Shown here piece by piece: positions 24,370-35,377 of a stretch of 64,000 bases of DNA (the stretch's first letter is position 1; each line of letters opens with the position of its first letter). Position numbers and translations under genes: made by a program. The stretch spans positions 62,001 to 126,000 of the forward strand of contig WBMZ01006410.1 in the NCBI GenBank assembly GCA_013400975.1, in the 5' to 3' direction. The notes beneath the pieces are model-generated. The model did no database searches, was not told the origin of the DNA, and saw only the letters and a program-made list of their open reading frames with translations. This DNA comes from Atrichornis clamosus. Lineage: Eukaryota > Chordata > Aves > Passeriformes > Menuridae.

Positions 24370-27300
24370 ACTGATACCTATGCAATAGTTGCTTTGTTAT
24401 CATTTCAAATAAAATTAAATGAGCTCTAATTGATAATGCAATAAATTGTAGTTATTTTAGTTTAATGAAACATAGTTAAAACAGGCAATATAAGTAGGAC
24501 GTTTTACTATATAATTAACATAAATAATAAATGCTAAATATAGTAAAATAATTTTTCTGGTTTTGTTACTTGAGACTTATCATTTGATGGATAAAAATGA
24601 TTCTGGAAATAATAGAAGTGCATGGTTTTGGCCAATTGATTGTACATTCAGAAATGCAAAACGCAGCCACTCATAAATGAGCAGATGCATCCTGTAAGTC
24701 AGAACACAAAAATAAAAAAATCCTAAGTGTGAAATCTCTACAAAATTTCTCAGTATAACAACTGGATTTATAAATTTAAATCTATAAATTGTGAGAATAC
24801 AATGCCTGAATTTGGTGATGAGTCTTACAAGGCATGTTGAAAAATTTTAGATGGTGTCGGGAAGATGGACAGAAAAAGTGAAATGCTGACTAATTTTTCG
24901 CCTCACAGGAAGTCGGGATGGATTGTCTACTTGTGATATGCTCAAAAACTACCTATTAGATAAATTGTACTGAAAGCAGTACAGAAATGAAATTAAAGAA
25001 ATAAAATTGCAGGAGAAAGAGGCAGAAAGGAAGGATTATGCACGTTGGACTTGTCATCAGTTCCAGTTTTCATTTTTGACTGAAAAAATTTACATTTTAT
25101 GCATGAGTGTGTTTGAAAAGGTATTTGTCATGGGCTTAGACTAAGATTCTTGCTCTTGTTTGCTTTTAAGACCATCATTCTATTTAAAATTGTTATCAAT
25201 ATACATAGTCAAAGAAGCTTCTGCACCAGTTGTGTATTCATTCACATTCATTAACTTAAATCTTGTCCCATGCTTCGGAGCAAAATATGACAGGAGTGGA
25301 CATTTAGTAAAACAATTAGCAGCAATAGTGTCTAAAATGTGAGTTTGGTTTTATGTTGGCTATGTTCTGTCTGTTCGTTTAATAACTCTCCATAACTATG
25401 GGAAGAAAATTGAGAAAAATATCACCTTTCAATTGCCAAACTTCATCTCTGTTCAAACTACAAAATACCAGAGGTAATAGCTTTAAGCTTAGAAAAATGC
25501 ATATTGTTCTATTTATATTTCTTAAGTTGTGTATGTAGAAAATCCCAGTTGCTTAAAAAGAACAGTGCTCTAAATACTGTTATTGAACTGATAAAGTCTG
25601 CTTGGCAAAGATTTGTAAAGGCTCTCAGAATCAAAAGTAAGTCTGTTTACCTCTTGAAAACACTTTTATAGGAGGTTCTGGTTAGCCATTTCCAATAGAG
25701 AATGGAGCAGTTGATCAGATAGCAGCTAAACTAATGAAAAGCATCATGGAAGTGACAGGAAGATTAATTAAGTTCCTCCAGTTGTATTCACGTGTGGTGG
25801 TACAGAGTTCCTTCGGGTACTGCTGCAGTTAAATGGTATTCATGGTGACAAATATTGCACATTTCCAGAAGTGACACTTCTAAGTCAAGGGTAAAAAACA
25901 CATTTGGTAGTTTTAGCCAGTGAAGAATGTGCAAAACCAAAGATGAGTCTCTGTGGTTGTTTAAAATATACAAATGTAACTTGCTCCTTCCCTTCTTATC
26001 CTTTAGGGTAACCTCAGGAGATTAGTAATGAATCACAAAATCTGCATTATTGTGTAGCATGTCTTAAACTACTCCAGATGGCTTCAAAATGAAAACAAAC
26101 CAAGCTTCTAGCTGATGTACTTAGTATATTTGTTTTGAGGCACAAAAATATGTGCACTTGGAAACATTTTCAATTACTTTTGGATACTTACAAAACTGTG
26201 GCTTGTTTGCTGTTCTTTTTTTCTGCACTGTGGTCACTGTAATAGTAATAGGAAATAGCTTCAGTACACAAATTTCCAAATTATGTGGAAGTTCTGTTCC
26301 ACTTTACTTTCAAGAATCTTTTAGTTTTGGGATGCATTTGGTGAATTAGCAGGTCAAGTGTGATTTGGATTTTTTCTCCCATATTGTTTTCAGAAGTAAA
26401 TGTTTCCACAATAAATTTTCATTCTTAATAGCTGTGTCTGTACAGTAGACTAAATTTATTTTAGGAAAATCTGGAAACCTCTCAGATATATGAGATCTTT
26501 TATCTTACTAGACAAGATGCATAGACTTAAAATGTTGTGTCACTCATGTATTTGTTGACTATTATTACACTTCTGCCAGCAAAAATTCCTCGATGTGCTT
26601 CTGCATTTGCAAGAAAAGGTTTGTGGTCAGCCTCACTAACTGAAATTTGTCCAAGCCAATTGCTAAGAGTTTGGGTATAAATCTAATATTAGTTGCCTCC
26701 TGGGAGAGTTCAAGACTGGAAGAGTGTTTTCCAGGAATCCTAGGGAATTAACTGGGTGCATTAATATTAAAAATTAATTGGTCTCTGCAACAGACATGCT
26801 TGTGAGTGGCTTTAATACTTACTAGGGAGGCACTGTGTAAATCAGTGGATAGATAAAAATCAGTAGAAAGCACACAATAGTGGAGCTAGTTCATGAAGTG
26901 GCCCTCTGGCTCTAGACCAAGTCAGGCAGGGGGAATAACCTGTAGCTTTCCCAGATCTGGGGAAGTCTAGGGTATGTGCTGTACTGCTGGGCCACGTGTG
27001 CTATCTGCTTTTTGTTTGTTACAAGGAGGTAATATCTTGTGAGCTTGGCATTTGAAAATCTGCCCTTTGTGGCAAAGCCTTCACCAAGCTGAGAAAGAGC
27101 AGAAGAACTCAAGGTGGAGATGTTATTATGAAAGAAAGAAGCAGGTTGTTGGAAAAGAGGATTCCAGCAAGTAGAAGTTGCGTCTGTTATTAAAAATAAG
27201 GATGAGGGATAGCTGGTTTAGGAGAAGGTAATTTTTTTCTTGCTATGTTTATGCTATTGCTGAATCACAAGGGTCTGGGGGTTTTGTTTTTATAAGTGAA

Positions 27301-30282
27301 CCATGCATGAAAATATGATAATTTTGCAGTTGACCTGCATCTGTAGCAAAGTTAAACTCTGGTTAGCCTGTGACAGCTTGCTGATGATTGGGAGTTTGCA
27401 CCATGGGCTGACATCATGGACTAATTTGCTCATTCATTCTGCATGATCCTGCATGCCCAGGCTGGGTCTGCTCAAATCTCCAGGCACACGTAAGTGTTTG
27501 CTGCTCCTGACTGTGCTTCCCTACAGCTGTTTTCAGCAGAATCCTCAATGCTTGCATTAAAACACCAGCCATTTGGGATTGCAATTACTAAACTAAACCT
27601 TGCTTTCACTGACAGTGACAATATCCCACTCAGGGAATAAAATTTATTTTTTATTCCTTGCTACTTTTTTTTGCAACTTATTAATGCTGTGTGTGTGTGT
27701 GTGTAAATGAAAGCAGAGTTTGTCACGGAGTATGTGAATTTGGGCTATGCAAGCTTTCCAGGAGAGACCACCAGTGATTTTCCCTCCTACCTTGTACTTC
27801 TGTAGTTGAAATGAAAAGAAATTAAAGTCCTTGTTTTGTTTCTTTGGTTACTTTAATTGTATACTTACTCTCAGAACATAAATAGGATGCAATAAGGGGG
27901 AAGGTGGTCCTCCTTGTTTTACATCCTAGAGGGCAAAACAAAATTGGAGGGAACATTCAGAACCAAGTAGCAGTGAACACGGCAATCTGTGTGGCACTTT
28001 GCTGTTTCCATTTCCTGAGGATCTGACCTGCCATCAGACACCACCAAATTGGTACAGGTATTGTAACACAACAGCTATTTGAAGAAGGGGTATTTAAAAG
28101 CAGCATGGTCCTTGCCTGACCACTAATAGTACATCTACACAGACAAGAGCCTTCTGTACCCAGGCTTTCAGGTGACCAGCTGATGGCATGAATCAGCAAG
28201 TTGTATTGGCTTGGTGGGATGTCGATTCTAGAGTTAGCCTACATCTCGCAGGGTTTGACTCCCAGCAGAATAACCCCGAGTCTTTTTTTTCTGTGATAAG
28301 GTAAATGCAGCTTAACAGGCAAATGCTGTGCCTGGGTGCAGACTGTCTTAAAGGACATCACGCAGTGCCTCTGCAAAAGCGCTTCAGAGCTGGAAAAGGA
28401 GCTGGAGGATTTCACAGAGAATTGATCCTCTGAGCTTTTACCCTCAGTGAAGGGAGAGGAGGGAATGCTTGTGCTGCAGAAGTCTCCTAATAGTAGCAAG
28501 TACCTACTGCTCAGAGAATGTTAGAGTGGTTCAGCTGAGAGATTTTAAACCAGCCTTTGAGGATGGTATTTTCCCCTCTAGTGAGGTGTCCTTCCGTGTA
28601 TGGTAGAAGTGAATGAGCACTGTAATGATGAAATAAAGGAAGGGAATATGGAGACCCTCTGTTACTTGCTGTCTGCACCCTGTGGTTAAAACTCAGAAAC
28701 CATGTTTCTAGACAGCTTCTTTTTTCTTTTTTTCCCCGGTCATTTTTGTTTTTCCCCCCAGGGGTTTTTCACTGTGATTTAGGATTTGCTCAACTTACGT
28801 TGCTGATGGTCATTTTGAACCACACAAGAGGTTTTGGTCTTCTTACTTTGTGTACTGTGGCCTCAAAGTGTACTCCTGCACTGTATGCTTTACATTGTGA
28901 AGCACAGCTTGTTTTGGAGTTTGTGTGTACTGTGTTTATGGGCTTGCCTCTTACTAGGGGTAGTTGGAATAAGAAAGGGCACTCAGAAAGGCTAGATATC
29001 AGCCTTTGGATAGCTATGGATAGCTGTGGGACTGCCAGTGAGGGACAGGACTGAAATTCATGCCCCAGTTCCCCAGCAGTGTTTAATCTCGGTAGCATTC
29101 ACACAGGTAGCAGGAAACCTCGTGAGGGCAATGCTGCAGAGGACTCCTGCTGAGAGATGCAGAGCGGCACTGTGCACCAGGGCTCTTAACTCTACTGCTG
29201 CAATTGGAGCGTTCCTTGGCTACTGTGCTGCTGGGATAATTTTGCACAAATTCATGATTGGACCTCATGAAATAGTAGTTATTGCGTGGTGGTTTTATAA
29301 ATAAGAAGTGGAGCTTTAAATGAATTATACCTGTCATCCTCTTTCCTGTAGAATGAAAGCATTCATCCCATTAGATCCTATTATAATGAAATAAACGCTT
29401 CAGCATACTGTCCATTATTTTTTATCTTTATTTAGTGTAAGTGTATTATCACTGATACATGCCAGACTGACAGCAGGAAACCAATGTCCTCTATTGATTC
29501 ATAGAAGAGTCACATGTGCATAAATACAGACCGCGTTGTCTTCACCACACTGCCAGACCGGTGTGTGTCAGATCCATCCCGAGGCACTACACATAGATGG
29601 TGGAGAGTATTTTGGTATTTCTTCATTCTTTCTTCCTCTGAAGCTGCTTCTAGTTCGTATAGCAGTAGGGACTGTGTGGGGTCCTATTTACAACAAACTT
29701 AGGAGCACTCCATTTGCTGCAGAATAATAAAATTGCTACCAGCTGCTAATGACTTACCAACTTGGGCCAGAAAGCAACTGGAGACCTGGAGGGTGAAAGG
29801 TTGTAAACTCCATTACAAATCCTCATCATATATCTCCTGTCCTTGTGCTTTGTTATTCATGCGAAGGAATTGTAGTTTAAAAAATCAGTTCAGCTGTATT
29901 GAAATTGAACTACCTATTTGTTCATTGCTTTTTTAAAAATAGAAGCAGACTGGACTTTATCCAACATTTGGATTGAAATCATTTATTGAAATGGAACTAT
30001 TGATTAAAAAAAAAAAAAAAGTCTTAGGGGTACCTGATCTTGAAAAGTGCCAAGCATCTTTATCTCCTATTGAAGTTGGGGTATCAAGGCACTCAAAGCT
30101 TCTCCTGGAGTCTGCCCTTCAAAGAAAAATACACTAACAATATAGGCTTTGTCTTTCCCATCTATTATGTAATTGAGCACGTTATGTCACTAAATGCATT
30201 TACTGCCAAAAAAAAAAGAAAAAAAAGCCCGTACAATTTTAGAAGGGCTCTTTTTTTGTCCTAACCAGAGTTAAGTTAACCA
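24370..30282. other. 5' flank of ZNF385D or upstream intron
   Basis: No gene recognised. A (TG)8 run lies at 27688-27704. A 15-A run at 30006-30020 and an A-rich run at 30208-30227 lie shortly before the putative promoter. Sequence from about 28.5 kb onward is less AT-rich, which may reflect regulatory sequence near the promoter; no specific enhancer can be called. Confidence 0.5.
27688..27704 (+). repeat. (TG)8 microsatellite
   Basis: 17 nt of uninterrupted alternating T and G. Confidence 0.95.
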
Positions 30283-30628
30283 GGATATAAGAGCATGTCG
30301 TTGCGAGCCTGTTAAAGAAAAGATCTGTTTGTAGTACTCTTAGTCCTGATGTCACAGGCACAGCAAGGACATCAGAAGGAGGAGTCAGATTACAGTAAGA
30401 ATGGGCAGTGCAGCATGCAGCCGGAGTAAACGCTAAATCAGACAGGGATTGTATCAGGGATAAGACTGCCTGCAAAGCGCTCATCCTGAGGAGGCACGCT
30501 GCTCTCTCATGCTTCTCGTGCTGGGAAATTTCCACATAATGTAGAATGAAAAAGCTCTGTTTTACATGTCAGCCCTGTGCAGGAGCTAATGCTGAATACA
30601 CAGCGGTGGGATCCTGACTGCATGATTA
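30283..30628 (+). promoter_or_regulatory. ZNF385D: Putative ZNF385D promoter and 5' untranslated region
   Basis: Inference from position: the transcript leader must lie just upstream of the ATG at 30629 unless a further upstream exon splices in. Seen: a TATA-like TATAAGAG at 30286-30293, a CRE-like TGATGTCA at 30347-30354, and only scattered CpGs, so this is not a CpG-island promoter. Several ATGs occur in the interval (around 30294, 30400, 30539, 30622). If transcription starts about 30 nt after the TATA-like box, the leader would be roughly 310 nt. The start site itself cannot be located from sequence alone. Confidence 0.35.
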
Positions 30629-30650
30629 ATGAGAAACATAATGTATTTTG
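30629..30650 (+). CDS. ZNF385D: ZNF385D first coding exon (22 nt of coding sequence)
   Basis: Seen: ATG at 30629 opens the peptide MRNIMYF, followed by one base (G, 30650) of a split glycine codon, then a strong donor GTAAGTG from 30651. An in-frame TGA lies at 30623-30625, so the frame cannot extend upstream. Known: the vertebrate ZNF385D main isoform begins MRNIMYFG and continues GTCQSPALP, which is what joining this exon to 60016 gives in phase 1. ZNF385D is a nuclear protein with matrin/U1-type C2H2 zinc fingers; its biochemical role is poorly defined, and all its fingers lie downstream of this window. Odd points: the coding part is tiny, the ATG context is weak (T at -3, A at +4), and a second in-frame ATG at 30641 has the better A at -3. 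Assignment is by recalled similarity, supported by the exact splice and phase fit. Confidence 0.92.
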
Positions 30651-31682
30651 GTAAGTGTTAACCGTGATGTAATTCTGCTTCTGCTCACATTATCAATAGG
30701 AGTGATTATTACAGATTTCGGATTCAAGAACATTTCGTGCTGGCATGCACCTAAAACTGACAACTGGGGAATCCTGCCGGCTGTGCAGTTTGAAAGGATT
30801 CCATTGTCTGGGAAATTTTCTGTTTGAGTGGGCTACTGCGTAGTTTTAGCGGTTTGAAAAACAAGCTAGATAAGATGAATTCATGCTAGGTTTGTTTTAA
30901 ATGAACTTGTGTTTCATCTGCCGAGAGGGTATGGGAAATGCTTCTGAGGCATGGGAAGTTTTAGACGAACTTAATGTAATGGACGAGCTGCTTCTGCACT
31001 GTCTGTGCTGGGGAGGCACAGTGAACCTCAGTACTTCATTGAGCTTTTAGTTTGAAGAATTCAAAGGTACTAAGGCAAAGCAATGTTTTATTTGCAGTGG
31101 TGCGACTGCCGAGTGCTCTGCATTGTTCAGATCACCGGTGTGGAGTTGGCTCCTAGCATGGCACAAAATGCATATTATTTCAAACCTTTAGGGGTCTTGG
31201 AGCTGTTAAATATTTGAGCAGAGTATAGTTTTGTCGCTTGATGGAAATCTTTCTTAGGCTTACAGCTGAGCTGGCTACATACCCTAAAAACATGCTGGAG
31301 CGTAGAGCTATGTCTAAGCAATGTAGTGCTGCAGTACTGGGTTGGGCTGTACGATTGCAATATAATGCTGCAAGTTTGTGCTGTTCAAGAGCAAAGAAAA
31401 ATATAATAGAGAATTTGCTGGTGTGATGGAAAAATTCTTGACTGCTTGAAATCTCATCCAGCCTCACTGTTAATTTATAGCTGCATAATACTTAGAATGA
31501 GCACAGAGCAGGGAGTTGGAGGATTTCTGGGACATTCAGCAGCTTTCTCAGTTTCATTAAATATTGAATCGGGAGTTCACTTCAAGCTTTAAGAGAAGAA
31601 CTTTTGTAATTCTCATCCCAGTCAAAAAAGTACTATGCCTTGTGCAATGCTAAGCATTAATTTCTTTTCATAAAATTAAAGA

Positions 31683-31697
31683 GTGTGTGTGTGTGTG
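31683..31697 (+). repeat. Short (GT)7 microsatellite
   Basis: 15 nt of uninterrupted GT about 1 kb inside the long ZNF385D intron. Confidence 0.9.
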
Positions 31698-32741
31698 ATT
31701 GGCTTTAACAGTGAAATACATCAATTATGAAAGCAGATTGATTTTGATGTAAACTGTCCTAGCAGGAAAAAAAATACAAATTGGCTTAGTTGTCAGAACT
31801 GTTCAATGTCCATTTCGAAGATAAATTTGCAATGCTTTAGATTTACCATATTTTCGAGAGAGTGAGGAAGAATAGACAACTATCATGGTTTCAGGTTTGA
31901 GTAATTTGAATTAAGTATCTTCACCATTAAAAAAGACAGGTTAATTTGCTATTCGTTTCTGTCAGGTTATTTTTCTACCTTTGACGGCATTGCAAGTGCA
32001 AGACGGGTTTCTTTTTTGATTGGTTTGGTTTTGTTTGTTTGGTTTTTTTACAATCAGTTTTGCTTGTGTGACTAGGATTAGAAGTTGCAGTTTCCTGAAG
32101 TTATAGAGTTAGAGTATTAGGTATATGTTAGCTGCATGGTACGTAATTTTATATTTTTTTTTCCTCTCTATAATTTTCAGAAACATGTAATAATGATCAA
32201 ACTTTTTTTTAGTGTTTCTTTGAAAAAAAAAAATTGCTGTTTCACATGCTTATTTGTTTTCTGGTGCAACACAAGTTTTTAAATTGAGCCTTATTGTGCT
32301 TTATCTCTGCTTTGTAGGAAATTTTACTTCTGAGAGCAGAGCTGAAAGTTTCTGCTAGGCAGTTTCTCCATCTACTGTGTTCAGTCTGAAGTTTCCTTTA
32401 ATATTAAGTTTTAAAGGAATGTTCTTGGTTTTGTCTTTTACATAAGAAAGCATGAGCTGGGAGGTAATGTTTACCTGTGGTTGTTCAGGGTATTTTTTTC
32501 TTGCTATTCTGGGTATTTTCTTGCTGTCTGTGAGAAGCCAGAACATCTGTAATCTCACCTGTCCCTGCACAAAGCAGTATTGCACAGAGTCAGATGAAAG
32601 CTTGACCGCGTACATCGCGCACCCACTTTGACTTCAAATTGCTGCAGCCATCACATACACAGTATTGGAATTTTAATTTTTCTGAGGGAAAAAAAAGACA
32701 TTTTCCTTTAAGTATTTATAAAGAATTATGTGGTGGTTTGC

Positions 32742-32760
32742 TTTTTTTTTTTTTTTTTTT
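32742..32760 (+). repeat. Poly(T) run, 19 nt
   Basis: Uninterrupted T19 followed by AAATCC. No recognisable retroposon body adjoins it on either side. Confidence 0.95.
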
Positions 32761-33582
32761 AAATCCAGGCATGCTCCTATTGGGCCACGTAAGTATAGAA
32801 AGAGAAGAAAAAGAAAGCATTTCTGTATGTTTGTATGCATCTTGCTTGCTTTTCTTGGCCTTCTTGTCTAATTGCTGCTGATGTAAGGTGGCATAGTGGG
32901 AATGCATGTGTGCAGCATTAAGGTTGAATTAAATACTGAAAATAATTACTGTGGAAAGTAAGACCTAACCCTCTGACAGTATTATTTTTAGAGAGCATGT
33001 GTTAATGAGTGAAGTGAGTTTTTTTAACCATCAGAGAGAAAAGTTACTAAATTCAGGAATTTGTCATCATGTTTGTCTCTCTCTTTAAATTTGTAGCCTC
33101 CAGGAAGATATTCTACCTTTCTATTGCATCCTATTATGTATATTGCACTATTTGATCCTTCAATTAATTAAAGTCATTGTGACCCTTCTAAATTCATGAG
33201 CCTTTCTTTTAGATTGCAACTGAATTTTGATGTAGTTGTTTCAAGAACTGCTAATTTTCACTCACCGTGCTGTGCTTTTGAGTTAGTTGTTTGGTCACCG
33301 TGGATACATTTGTTACTTATTGTATTGATTTTGCATTCATCATTTCAAGTTGAATAGGAATATGGAATTGTAATAATAATAGTAATAAAAATCCTACAAA
33401 ATGATGTAGTATGTTTATAGAGTAAGCCAAAAGCCAATGAAAATAATAAATTTCTGTTAAGTGTTATCATACGGAGACGTTTTGCACTTAAGAACATACA
33501 TATGTACCTCAGAGCAACTTTTGCCTGTATTTACCACCAAGTTAATAATTTAGCATAAGATAAAAGTCAGCTGTGACCATTC

Positions 33583-34130
33583 TCAGCAGTTCCGAGAGGA
33601 CGAATGGTGGGTGGCTGTCACTGCCACGGCGCTGATGTTGCACACTGATAAGGGGGAACCTGCCCTAGCCCTGCTCGGTGTGAGGGCTCTGCTGTGGCTA
33701 ATGGCCATAGCTGCACGCTGTGCTTCTGCCTTAAAAGGTCCCACTGGCCACTCTTGCCTTGGCTCGGCCACCTTGCCATGGCTGCGCCTTCCTCGGCCTG
33801 GCAGTGCAGGCGGCCACGGAAGCTGGCTTGTCCTGGAGCGCGGTGGCCCTGCGGCCACTCCTCAGGCTGGGTGTCTGGGGCAGATGGAAAGGGCTCCTGG
33901 CGAGGGGAAGGGGCAGAGCTGCTGGTGTGTGTCACGCACCACACCACACACCACGGCCATCGAGCTGGAGGGAGCGCCGCAGTGATGTTGCAGTTCTGGG
34001 ACAGTGAGCATGGGTCTTGAGGGCTCGGGAAACCCTGGCTAGAACCGAGAGCAAAGCGAATTCTCCACCCCCCGGTGCCAAAAAAATCAGTGCCCCCCAT
34101 ACTTTGCCCTTGCTGAAGAAGCACAACCCA
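33583..34130. other. GC-rich, CpG-rich island of unknown origin inside the intron
   Basis: Composition changes sharply here from AT-rich intron to roughly 60% GC with about two dozen CpGs, and returns to A-rich sequence after about 34130. Both strands are open for long stretches (for example 124 codons plus, 168 codons minus), which is expected from GC richness. I recognise no protein, no splice-flanked exon and no named repeat. Candidates are an unrecognised retroelement or LTR insertion, a degenerate GC-rich minisatellite, or an intronic CpG island. No clean TG...CA ends with matching flanking duplications were found by eye. Confidence 0.6.
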
Positions 34131-35363
34131 AAAACCCCCTAAAATTAAAATCTACAAAGAAAAGGGGGAGAAAAAAGGAAAACATTGTACCTTTTTTTAT
34201 TTTTTTTCCCCCTTTCCTTCCTGCTTCCTCTGAACCTATTACTGTTTTAAGTAACTTCTCCTCTTAATGCTTCACATTATACAGGAAATTAATATATTAG
34301 GATGGAAATTAATATGCTGTGGGATAAAATATGATATTAAGGAAAACAAGCAAACAATTTTTGACTGAAAATGCCATAACATTTCTGTTTGTATGGTGGC
34401 TGTTTCAATTGTCAGTGGGGTTTTTTAAGTCAATGTTGTAGAGTGTAGTAATTCATATGCATACATACTACTATTCTGAATATCACTTTTTATTTCTGGA
34501 ACACTTTCTTGAAGAGATTCATGCTGGATGAGTCATGGAATAAAAGGATACACCCCCCAGCCCAAACCTCATCACCTCTTTAAAGAAAACACACATTGTA
34601 CAAACCAACCAACCAACTGCTGAAACAGGGGGGTTGTTGGTTTATTTGTTTGTTGGTTTTTTTTGTTTGTTTCAAGAAAAATATTTAGTTGTTATTGGTT
34701 TGTTTTTAGGAGGTTATATTTCCTTATAGGTTAGACACTGCAGAGGCCTTTAGTACAATTGCTGTTTTCATTTAAGGCGGGATGAATTGGTGTTGATAAG
34801 GCTGTGCTTTTAAAATGTTTTGAGAAGCACAGATACTTGATTACTAACTGTGTTTTATCACCAGCCATCTGCAATAAGAAAGTGTAGTTAATATATAATG
34901 GATGCTGTGTGTGACAGAAGAATTCAGCTGAGCAAGCCAATGTATAGGATCTTGAAAACTGCGGGAGCCTGATGTTTATATTTGGAACATTACAGCCTCC
35001 TGGGCAGTGAAGTTCATATCTTGAAGCACTGAATAATCATTAATGCATGTATACATAATAACAATTAAAAAAAATCCTGTTTGAACTTACAGAAACTGCT
35101 CTGTGCTAGATTGCACCATTTTACTTTTCTGTTACAGAAACTGTTCATTTAAAATTCCACTAAATATATCCAGTATGTTACCATAAATAAAAGGTCCTTT
35201 TGCCATTTCACAGACGAAAAAAGTCATTCCAAGTGTTACCTTTCTTGTGGGTGACAGAATTGCTCCAAAACCAAAATGGGAATCAGTGGTTTCCTGCTTC
35301 ATTTCAGAAGATTAGATCACAGTTGCTTCAGCTGAAGGTCCTTTAACAAAGTGTGTGTGCGCT

Positions 35364-35377
35364 CACGTGCTCACGTG
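35364..35377. promoter_or_regulatory. Two closely spaced CACGTG E-boxes
   Basis: CACGTG at 35364-35369 and 35372-35377 lie within a GCTCACGT direct repeat and are flanked by short GT runs. CACGTG is the consensus for bHLH factors such as USF, MYC and CLOCK. Function here is unproven; the pair may simply be a by-product of a short tandem duplication. Confidence 0.25.

Larger units (their letters stand above)
30651..33582. other. Intron, 5' proximal part
   Basis: No exon or transposon recognised. The first 600 bases after the donor are relatively complex and not repeat-like. They might hold intronic regulatory sequence, but nothing specific can be assigned. Confidence 0.45.

Noticed and set aside
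33583..34126. Frames up to 168 codons in the GC-rich island as a protein-coding exon
   Set aside because: Open on both strands simultaneously, without recognisable domain or conserved splice structure; explained by GC content.
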